This document shows, piece after piece, positions 1 through 4,830 of a stretch of DNA of 9,112 nucleotides. Under the pieces are notes generated by a model that saw only the letters and a program-made list of their open reading frames with translations, did no database searches and was not told where the DNA came from. The stretch is from Mycobacteriaceae bacterium (GTDB lineage Bacteria; Actinomycetota; Actinomycetes; Mycobacteriales; Mycobacteriaceae). A program made the position numbers and the translations under genes. The DNA is taken from the NCBI GenBank assembly GCA_019242135.1, contig JAFAWC010000492.1, forward strand, positions 1 through 9,112, read 5' to 3'. Numbering within the stretch: the stretch's first letter is position 1; every line of letters starts with the position of its first letter.

Positions 1-79
1 GCTGGCGGTGATGAAAAGCGGTGAACTGCAGGGCGTCATCACGGCGTCGCGTTTGCTGGCCGCCGCGGTCAAATCCTGA
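1..79 (+). CDS. C-terminal end of a CBS-domain-like protein (partial)
   Basis: Only the last 25 codons lie in the window, reading from base 2 to a TGA at 77-79. The tail contains GELQGVITASRLLAAAV, which resembles the end of a CBS domain: a turn with Gly, then G-V-I-T followed by a short helix. CBS pairs usually bind adenine nucleotides and regulate an attached enzyme, channel or transporter. What this one is attached to cannot be seen. It lies 88 bp upstream of the permease on the same strand, so co-transcription is possible but not shown. The CBS reading rests on one short motif, so another protein with a similar C-terminus is possible. Confidence 0.5.
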   Translation, partial: LAVMKSGELQGVITASRLLAAAVKS

Positions 80-167
80 GCTGTCGGCGGGGCCTCGCTG
101 ATAGGTTCACTGGTGGTGTGCCGGGAAGCCTGGTCGGCGTCTTTTTCCCTACGGCCAGGAGCCGCCG

Positions 168-1457
168 ATGACCGTCGTCGCGATCACGGTATTCGTGGTC
201 GCCTACGCGTTCATCGCGAGCGACCGCGTCAACAAGACGCTCGTTGCGGTGTCGGGCGCGGCAGTGGTCGCCGCGCTGGGCGTCGTCACCTCCGACGACA
301 CGTTCTTCTCCCGCGATACCGGTATCGACTGGGATGTCATCTTCCTGCTGCTCGGCATGATGATGATCGTCTCCGTATTGCGCCAGACCGGCGTCTTCGA
401 GTACATCGCGATCTGGGCGGCCAAGCGCGCCAAGGGGTCTCCGCGCAACATCATGGTGTTGCTGGTCATCGTGACCGCCTTCGCATCGGCGCTTTTGGAC
501 AACGTCACCACGGTCCTGCTCGTCGCACCGGTGACGCTGCTGGTATGCGATCGCCTCGTGGTCCGCGCCACACCGTTTCTGATGGCCGAGGTGTTCGCAT
601 CAAACATCGGCGGCGCCGCCACACTTGTCGGGGATCCGCCGAACATCATCATTGCGAGCCGGGCGCGCTTGTCGTTCAACGACTTTCTCGTCCACACGCT
701 GCCGATCGTCGTGATCGTGATGGCGGTGTTCGTCTTGATGCTGCCATGGCTGTTTCGCGGTGCGTTCGATGTCGACCCGGATCGGGTGGCCGACGTGATG
801 TCCCTGGAGGAGCGCGAAGCGATCCGTGATCCGGCGCTGCTGATCAAATGCGGCGTGGTGCTGGTGGCCGTGTTCGCGGCGTTCGTCGCGCACCCGCTGC
901 TGCACATCGCGCCGTCGATCGTCGCACTGCTCGGCGCGGGCGTGCTGATCCTCGTCACCCGGCTGGAGAAGCCGGACTACTTCGCCAGCGTCGAGACCGA
1001 GACGCTGCTGTTCTTCGCTGGCTTGTTCATCATCGTCGGTGCGATGGTGAAGACCGGCGTCATCAGCCACCTGGCACGGCTGGCGACGACCGCCGTCAAC
1101 GGCAACGCGTTGCTCACCACGATGCTGATCCTCGGCGTCTCCACGCCGGTGTCAGGCGTGATCGACAACATTCCCTATGTCGCGACGATGACCCCGATCG
1201 TCGCCGAGTTGACCGCGAGCATGCCGGGCCAGGCACACCACGGTGCACTGTGGTGGGCGCTGGTGCTCGGCGCCGGTTTCGGAGGCAACCTGACCGCGGT
1301 CGGCGCCAGCGCGAATGTCGTCATGCTCGGGATCGCGCGCCGGTCCGACAGTCCGATCTCGTTCTGGGAGTTCACCCGTAAGGGTCTGGCCGTTACGGCG
1401 ATGTCCATCGCGCTGGCGGCGGCCTACCTGTGGCTGCGCTACTTCGCGCTCACCTGA
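168..1457 (+). CDS. Ion permease of the ArsB/NhaD/P-protein (IT superfamily) group
   Basis: A 429-residue polytopic inner-membrane protein. Two related halves are visible. The first has L-D-N-V-T-T at 110-115 and G-D-P-P-N-I-I at 155-161. The second has I-D-N-I-P-Y at 332-337 and [12 protein letters not shown] at 372-383. These paired motifs are typical of the ArsB/NhaD/OCA2 P-protein branch of the ion transporter superfamily. By eye there are about 11-12 membrane spans, split by a charged cytoplasmic loop near 203-224 (V-D-P-D-R to E-E-R-E-A-I-R-D). Its length matches the mycobacterial ArsA/ArsB1-type permeases (about 429 residues). The substrate cannot be read from sequence: arsenite, Na+/H+ exchange and carboxylates are all found in the superfamily, and no arsenic gene (arsR, arsC) is adjacent. 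The ATG at 168 is chosen because AGGAG at 157-161 lies 6 nt upstream and the first span begins at once. A TAGGTT hexamer at 102-107 could be a -10 element, but no matching -35 is evident. The gene is convergent with wzm. Confidence 0.85.
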   Translation: MTVVAITVFVVAYAFIASDRVNKTLVAVSGAAVVAALGVVTSDDTFFSRDTGIDWDVIFLLLGMMMIVSVLRQTGVFEYIAIWAAKRAKGSPRNIMVLLVIVTAFASALLDNVTTVLLVAPVTLLVCDRLVVRATPFLMAEVFASNIGGAATLVGDPPNIIIASRARLSFNDFLVHTLPIVVIVMAVFVLMLPWLFRGAFDVDPDRVADVMSLEEREAIRDPALLIKCGVVLVAVFAAFVAHPLLHIAPSIVALLGAGVLILVTRLEKPDYFASVETETLLFFAGLFIIVGAMVKTGVISHLARLATTAVNGNALLTTMLILGVSTPVSGVIDNIPYVATMTPIVAELTASMPGQAHHGALWWALVLGAGFGGNLTAVGASANVVMLGIARRSDSPISFWEFTRKGLAVTAMSIALAAAYLWLRYFALT

Positions 1458-1464
1458 TAGCCCC

Positions 1465-1482
1465 GCGAAACGACCGTTTCGC
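1465..1482. terminator. Perfect hairpin between convergent genes; candidate bidirectional terminator
   Basis: GCGAAACG (1465-1472) and CGTTTCGC (1475-1482) are perfect inverted repeats separated by 2 bases. In RNA the loop would open to at least 4 bases, leaving a stem of 6-7 bp. It begins 7 bases past the permease stop codon (1455-1457) and lies 48 bases beyond the wzm stop (1531-1533), in the only gap between the two convergent genes. No U-tract follows on either strand, as is common for mycobacterial terminator-like hairpins. It could instead be a palindromic protein-binding site, but its place between two gene ends favours a role in 3'-end formation. Confidence 0.5.
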
Positions 1483-1530
1483 AGCCACCCAGTCGGACAT
1501 TTCATCGGTAACGTCAGTCTCGACGCGCCG

Positions 1531-2358
1531 CTACACCCAGTACGGCACCCGGCTGCGGTACTGGCGCATCGCCGTCGCGGCCAGAACCCAGCCGATCACG
1601 GTGAGCGCGATGACCACCACCCAGTGCCGCAGATCCTGGTGCGCGCCGAGCAGCGGGGCCCGCACGATGTCGAGATAGTGCAGCAACGGGTTGAGCTGGA
1701 TGACCTTGCCCCACCGGCCCGCGCCCTGCCTGGCCAGTGTCTCGTCGTTCCAGATGATCGGCGTCATGAAGAACAGCAGCTGCACGATGCTGTTGAGCAG
1801 CGGGCCGATGTCGCGGAACCGGGTGCCGATGATGCCGAATACCAGCGAAGCCCAGACGCAGTTGAGCATGACCAGTGCGAGCGCCGGGATCACCGACAGG
1901 TCCGCCCACGACCACGGCTTCGGGTAGATCATCGCGATGATCACGTAGATCACGATGTTGTGCGCGAACAGCAGTGCCTGGCGCCACACCAGCCGGTACA
2001 CGTGTACGGACAGCGCGGTGGGCAGCTGTTTGATCAGCCCCTCATTGGCGACGAACACCTCGGCGCCCTCGAGGATCGAGGCGCTGATCAATCCCCAGAT
2101 GATCAGTCCCAGCGTCACGTATGGCAGATGCTCGGACAACTCCAGGTGAAAGAGTTTGGAGTACAACCCGCCCATCGCGACCGCCGTCGTGCCGGTGGCG
2201 ATCGTGATCCAGATCGGCCCGAGCACTGAGCGGCGGTACCGCTGCTTGATGTCCTGCCAGCCCAGGTGCAGCCACAGCTGGTGGCGTGCCATGCCGTCGG
2301 CCAGGTCGGCAACAGCGCGGCGCAAGGTCTTCGACTGTGCGGCATCGTCGGTGATCAC
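1531..2358 (-). CDS. wzm: Wzm, permease subunit of the lipid-linked galactan ABC exporter
   Basis: A 275-residue ABC-2 type membrane subunit, homologous to M. tuberculosis Rv3783 (RfbD). With Wzt it moves decaprenyl-linked galactan across the plasma membrane during arabinogalactan synthesis. The cytoplasmic N-terminus holds W-L-H-L-G-W-Q-D-I-K-Q-R-Y-R-R-S at 29-44, the amphipathic lead-in typical of Wzm/TagG subunits. About six membrane spans follow (near 46-66, 80-99, 126-146, 152-178, 188-203 and 246-266). The conserved R-A-P-L-L-G stretch at 233-238 precedes the last span and the protein ends V-P-Y-W-V. The open frame runs far upstream, but the GTG at 2358 is chosen: AAGGAGGG (2369-2362) lies just upstream, the frame matches the known N-terminus, and the GTG overlaps the glfT1 stop as GTGA, which points to translational coupling. 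It is the last gene of the minus-strand block. Confidence 0.93.
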   Translation of the reverse strand: MITDDAAQSKTLRRAVADLADGMARHQLWLHLGWQDIKQRYRRSVLGPIWITIATGTTAVAMGGLYSKLFHLELSEHLPYVTLGLIIWGLISASILEGAEVFVANEGLIKQLPTALSVHVYRLVWRQALLFAHNIVIYVIIAMIYPKPWSWADLSVIPALALVMLNCVWASLVFGIIGTRFRDIGPLLNSIVQLLFFMTPIIWNDETLARQGAGRWGKVIQLNPLLHYLDIVRAPLLGAHQDLRHWVVVIALTVIGWVLAATAMRQYRSRVPYWV

Positions 2359-3281
2359 GGGCCCTCCTTCGGCGGCGGCCGGCTGAACCTCTCGGCGCGT
2401 CCGAGACGTCGCAGCCTGATCCACTCCCACAGTCCGGCGGGATCGCGGCGGATGACCAGGAAATACCACCCGAACCTCACCCACTCCTGTACCCACAGCA
2501 ACCGAAGACCGCGCTGGGACAGCACATAGCCGCGGTTGCGGTAGGTGTAGAACCGCTTCACCGGATCGTCGGGATACTGCGTGTGCATCCGGCCACCGAA
2601 GATCGGCCGGAACTCGTCGGCGCCGTGGGGATGCAGGTACACCGCCGTCAGACAGGTGCCGAACGGCAACCCGGAGCGCACCAGCCGCCGGTGCAGTTCC
2701 ACCTCGTCGCCGCGCACGAACAGCCGCAGATCCGGTACCCCGACAGCTTCCAGCGTCGAGGCCCGAAACAGCGCGCCGTTGAACAGATGCGCGATCCCGA
2801 GCAGTAGGTCCTGCTGCGGGCCCTCGGTGCGCAACTCGTCGACCCGCCGGCGCCAAACTAGGCCGCGCCGCAACGGATTCGCCAGGCGTTGCGGGTCGCC
2901 GATGTCGCATACCATCGGTGATACCTCGGCCAGGCCGTATTTGTCCGCGCACGCCAACAGAGTTGAGAGCACCTGCTCATCCTGAGGTCGCCCGTCGTCG
3001 TCGGCACACCACACCCAGTCGGCGCCCAGAGCCAGCGCATGCAGCATGCCGAGTGCGAATCCTCCTGCGCCACCGAGGTTTCGGCGCGAGCCGAGATAGC
3101 TCGACGGGATCGGCTGGCCGCTGACCATATCGTGCACCCGCCCGTCGGCGTCATCGGAGAAGTCGTTGTCGACAACGATCAAGTGGTCGGGTCGGCGGCT
3201 CTGCGCGGTGATCGCATCCAGCGATTTCGCCAGTTCGTCGGGGCGCCGGTGCGTGACGACCACCGCGCAGACAACACTCAT
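2355..3281 (-). CDS. glfT1: GlfT1, galactofuranosyltransferase initiating galactan synthesis
   Basis: A 308-residue GT2-family glycosyltransferase, homologous to Rv3782. It uses UDP-galactofuranose to add the first two Galf residues to decaprenyl-diphosphoryl-GlcNAc-Rha on the cytoplasmic face, before GlfT2 elongates the chain. Visible features are the N-terminal nucleotide-binding strand V-V-V-T-H-R-R-P (7-14), V-V-D-N-D (36-40), the metal-binding A-D-D-D-G (93-97), the acceptor-side F-N-G-A-L-F-R (167-173), and G-D-E-V-E-L-H-R-R (191-199) carrying the likely catalytic acid/base region. The Trp-rich C-terminus (W-V-R-F-G-W-Y-F, W-E-W) suggests membrane contact. An in-frame TTG at 3305 would add eight residues, but it lies inside a 32-bp tandem repeat. 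The ATG at 3281 is preferred because the protein then starts M-S-V-V, close to the M. tuberculosis N-terminus as I recall it, with AGAAGG 5 nt upstream. Its stop overlaps the wzm start. Confidence 0.94.
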   Translation of the reverse strand: MSVVCAVVVTHRRPDELAKSLDAITAQSRRPDHLIVVDNDFSDDADGRVHDMVSGQPIPSSYLGSRRNLGGAGGFALGMLHALALGADWVWCADDDGRPQDEQVLSTLLACADKYGLAEVSPMVCDIGDPQRLANPLRRGLVWRRRVDELRTEGPQQDLLLGIAHLFNGALFRASTLEAVGVPDLRLFVRGDEVELHRRLVRSGLPFGTCLTAVYLHPHGADEFRPIFGGRMHTQYPDDPVKRFYTYRNRGYVLSQRGLRLLWVQEWVRFGWYFLVIRRDPAGLWEWIRLRRLGRAERFSRPPPKEGP

Positions 3282-3313
3282 CCCTGCCTTCTGGTCTTCG
3301 CGCAAGCGCTCAT
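3278..3313 (-). other. Mini-ORF 2 in the repeat (11 residues), overlapping the glfT1 start
   Basis: A second, identical MSACAKTRRQG frame starts at ATG 3313-3311, overlapping the stop of mini-ORF 1. It ends at TGA 3280-3278, which overlaps the glfT1 ATG at 3281-3279. It is preceded by AGAAGGCAGGG from the other repeat copy. It keeps stop/start coupling unbroken from wzt to glfT1 although the 64-bp insertion is not a multiple of three. Confidence 0.35.
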
Positions 3314-3341
3314 CCCTGCCTTCTGGTCTTCGCGCAAGCGC
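3278..3341. repeat. Two perfect 32-bp tandem repeats at the wzt-glfT1 junction (MIRU-like)
   Basis: Bases 3278-3309 and 3310-3341 are identical, and the first 7 bases of a third unit (TCATCCC, 3342-3348) follow as the last bases of wzt. On the coding strand each unit carries AGAAGGCAGGG followed by ATGA, a ribosome-binding-like stretch leading to an overlapping start/stop. Removing both copies would fuse wzt to glfT1 through a single ATGA, the usual coupled junction. Mycobacterial interspersed repetitive units (MIRUs) behave this way: they insert at coupled stop/start sites and encode a small ORF overlapping both neighbours. Known MIRU units are longer than 32 bp, so membership in that family is an inference. 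Confidence 0.9.
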
Positions 3342-3345
3342 TCAT
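3310..3345 (-). other. Mini-ORF 1 in the repeat (11 residues), overlapping the wzt stop
   Basis: ATG at 3345-3343 overlaps the wzt TGA (3344-3342). The frame encodes MSACAKTRRQG and ends at TGA 3312-3310, which overlaps the next ATG. Any translation would come from ribosomes finishing wzt and re-initiating. The peptide may have no role of its own, since its length is fixed by the repeat geometry: 12 codons minus the 4-base overlap gives 32 bp. Confidence 0.35.
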
Positions 3346-4172
3346 CCCCGCGCCATCTCGGCGATGATCTCCGCGACGTGGCGCGCCGCTTCGTCGCCCT
3401 CGTACGCGCGAACCACATCCTCGATTCCGCCCATCATCTTGATCGACCCGTGGTCGATCCAGATCGCTGTCTTGCAAAGCCGCGCCAGGAACTCGGTGGA
3501 GTGGCTGGCGAAAACGAGAATCCCCGACCGCTCGACGAGGCCCTGCAGCCGCGTCTGCGCCTTCTTCAAGAACTCCGCGTCGACGGCCCCGATGCCTTCG
3601 TCGAGCAGCAGGATCTCGGGGTCGATGCTGGTCACCACGCCCATCGCCAGCCGCACCCGCATGCCGGTGGAGTACGTACGCAGCGGCATCGACAGGTACT
3701 CGCCCAGCTCGGTGAACTCGGCGATCTCGTCGACCTTCGCCAGCATCTTCTTTCGGCTCTCTCCGAGAAACAACCCGCGGATGATGATGTTCTCGTAGCC
3801 GGAGATCTCCGGGTCCATGCCCACGCCGAGGTCGAAAATCGGTGCGACACGGCCGTTTACGATCGCTTTGCCGCGCGTCGGCTCATAGATCCCCGACAGC
3901 AACCGCAACAGCGTGGACTTGCCGGCGCCGTTGTGCCCAACCAGCCCGACGCGGTCGCCGGTGCTCAGCGACAGCGTAACGTCCTTGAGCGCCTCGATCA
4001 CGAGCACGTTGCTGGTGTTGCGCCCGATTGTGCCGCCGGCCTTCCCGAGGAACGTCTTCTTCAGAGACCGTGACTTCGCGTCGAAGATCGGAAACTCCAC
4101 CCACGCATCTTCTGTGTGGATGCTGACCTCATCACTCGCGACGCCGTCGGCGGCCGGATCGGTGACGGACAA
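3342..4172 (-). CDS. wzt: Wzt, ATPase subunit of the lipid-linked galactan ABC exporter
   Basis: A 276-residue ABC ATPase homologous to Rv3781 (RfbE), the partner of Wzm. Features in order are Walker A G-H-N-G-A-G-K-S-T (79-87), the helical-domain segment F-D-L-G-V-G-M-D-P-E (113-122) typical of polysaccharide-export ATPases, the signature Y-S-T-G-M-R-V-R-L (167-175), Walker B I-L-L-L-D-E (187-192), and the switch His in F-A-S-H-S (His224). The N-terminal W-V-E-F-P-I-F-D-A (24-32) is a family trait. The protein stops soon after the nucleotide-binding domain, so it lacks the C-terminal carbohydrate-binding domain of O-antigen Wzt proteins such as E. coli O9a. The start is a TTG at 4172, giving M-S-V-T-D-P-A-A, close to the M. 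tuberculosis N-terminus as I recall it, with GAGG (4182-4179) 6 nt upstream. It begins 12 nt after the bpa stop. Its own stop overlaps the first repeat mini-ORF. Confidence 0.94.
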   Translation of the reverse strand: MSVTDPAADGVASDEVSIHTEDAWVEFPIFDAKSRSLKKTFLGKAGGTIGRNTSNVLVIEALKDVTLSLSTGDRVGLVGHNGAGKSTLLRLLSGIYEPTRGKAIVNGRVAPIFDLGVGMDPEISGYENIIIRGLFLGESRKKMLAKVDEIAEFTELGEYLSMPLRTYSTGMRVRLAMGVVTSIDPEILLLDEGIGAVDAEFLKKAQTRLQGLVERSGILVFASHSTEFLARLCKTAIWIDHGSIKMMGGIEDVVRAYEGDEAARHVAEIIAEMARG

Positions 4173-4184
4173 CCCGCGCCTCGG

Positions 4185-4691
4185 TTACAGGTACTGCCCG
4201 GTGCCCGAGTGGCCGGGCCCGCCGGGCTGTCCGGGCGCGTGCAGCCCTGGCGGCAGTGCGCCCTGGCGCATGTGCTCGAGCTGCTGGCGGGCCGCCATCT
4301 GCTGGGCGAACAGGGCGGTCTGGATGCCGTGAAACAGTCCTTCGAGCCAGCCCACCAGCTGTGCTTGCGCGATCCGCAGCTCGGCGTCCGACGGCGTCGA
4401 CTCCTCGCCGAATGGCAGGGTCAGTCGCTCGAGTTCTTCCCGCAGTTCCGGCGCAAGGCCGTCCTCGAGTTCGCGAATGCTGGTGGCGTGGATCTCCCGC
4501 AGCCGGTTGCGGCTGGCGTCGTCGAGCGGCGCCGCTCGCACCTCCTCGAGCAGTTGTTTGATCATCGTCCCGATCCGCATCACCTTCGCGGGCTGCTCGA
4601 TCAGGTCGGTGACCGAGCGCTGATCGGAGTCCTCGCGCTGCTCGAGGCCGTTGATGATCTCGACGTTGTCGTCGTCGGCGTTGGTGCTCAC
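4185..4691 (-). CDS. bpa: Bpa (PafE), ATP-independent bacterial proteasome activator
   Basis: A 168-residue cytoplasmic protein homologous to Rv3780. Bpa forms a dodecameric ring that docks on the 20S proteasome and promotes degradation of unfolded proteins and substrates such as HspR, without ATP or pupylation. The C-terminus is G-Q-Y-L (165-168), the motif that inserts into the proteasome alpha-ring pockets. It is tethered by a Gly/Pro/His-rich flexible tail (147-164). The highly conserved helical core runs from about 28 to 143, including E-Q-P-A-K-V-M-R-I-G (32-41), R-E-L-E-D-G-L-A-P-E-L (73-83) and Q-L-V-G-W-L-E-G-L-F-H-G (111-122). The N-terminus is acidic and probably disordered. The open frame continues far upstream, but the GTG at 4691 is chosen: the protein then matches the family length (M. 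tuberculosis 178) and AGAAGGGA lies about 8 nt upstream. It has a 139-bp upstream gap that may hold its own promoter. Confidence 0.94.
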   Translation of the reverse strand: MSTNADDDNVEIINGLEQREDSDQRSVTDLIEQPAKVMRIGTMIKQLLEEVRAAPLDDASRNRLREIHATSIRELEDGLAPELREELERLTLPFGEESTPSDAELRIAQAQLVGWLEGLFHGIQTALFAQQMAARQQLEHMRQGALPPGLHAPGQPGGPGHSGTGQYL

Positions 4692-4749
4692 CGTCGCAGT
4701 CCCTTCTCTTCGGCTTCGGCGCGGTCCGCCTCGCCGTACTGCCCGCCAG

Positions 4750-4755
4750 AACGTA
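4750..4755 (-). promoter_or_regulatory. Candidate -10 element upstream of bpa
   Basis: On the minus strand TACGTT fits the mycobacterial TANNNT -10 pattern and would give a 5' leader of about 50 nt for bpa. A second TANNNT match, TACTGT (4764-4759), lies just upstream. Neither has a good -35. The octamer CTGCCCGC occurs on the plus strand on both sides (4739-4746 and 4767-4774), a direct repeat with a 28-bp period. The 139-bp gap shows no convincing terminator for the upstream gene, so read-through is equally possible. Confidence 0.25.
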
Positions 4756-4830
4756 TTGACAGTAGTCTGCCCGCTTCGATGCAACGGCGACCCGCGCGGC
4801 CCGGCGAAGGCGTACCCGGCGCCACGTACC

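Noticed and set aside
113..1381. Long open frames in alternative frames and on the opposite strand of the permease, such as 203-958 minus and 848-1381 plus.
   Set aside because: High GC leaves few stops in alternative frames. The translations are Arg-rich or Ser/Thr-rich with no recognisable motif, while the permease frame carries paired family motifs.
168..1457. Calling the permease an arsenite exporter.
   Set aside because: The ArsB/NhaD/P-protein group is functionally mixed, and no arsR, arsC or other arsenic gene is in view, so the substrate is left open.
2359..2952. N-terminal extension of wzm by about 198 residues in an open frame.
   Set aside because: The extension lies entirely inside glfT1 in another frame and is Arg/Pro/Ala-rich shadow sequence. 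The GTG at 2358 has a strong ribosome-binding site and a GTGA overlap with the glfT1 stop.
3282..3305. TTG start at 3305 giving glfT1 eight extra residues.
   Set aside because: It lies wholly within a repeat copy, and the ATG at 3281 matches the M. tuberculosis N-terminus as I recall it. It remains possible as a minor start.
3278..3348. CRISPR-like array at the repeated segment.
   Set aside because: The two copies are directly abutting with no spacers, only two units exist, and there are no cas genes.
4756..4784. Perfect TTGACA on the plus strand at 4756-4761, suggesting an antisense promoter in the bpa upstream gap.
   Set aside because: No TANNNT or other -10-like hexamer occurs at 16-19 bp spacing, and no plus-strand gene lies downstream. 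Only the -35 half matches.
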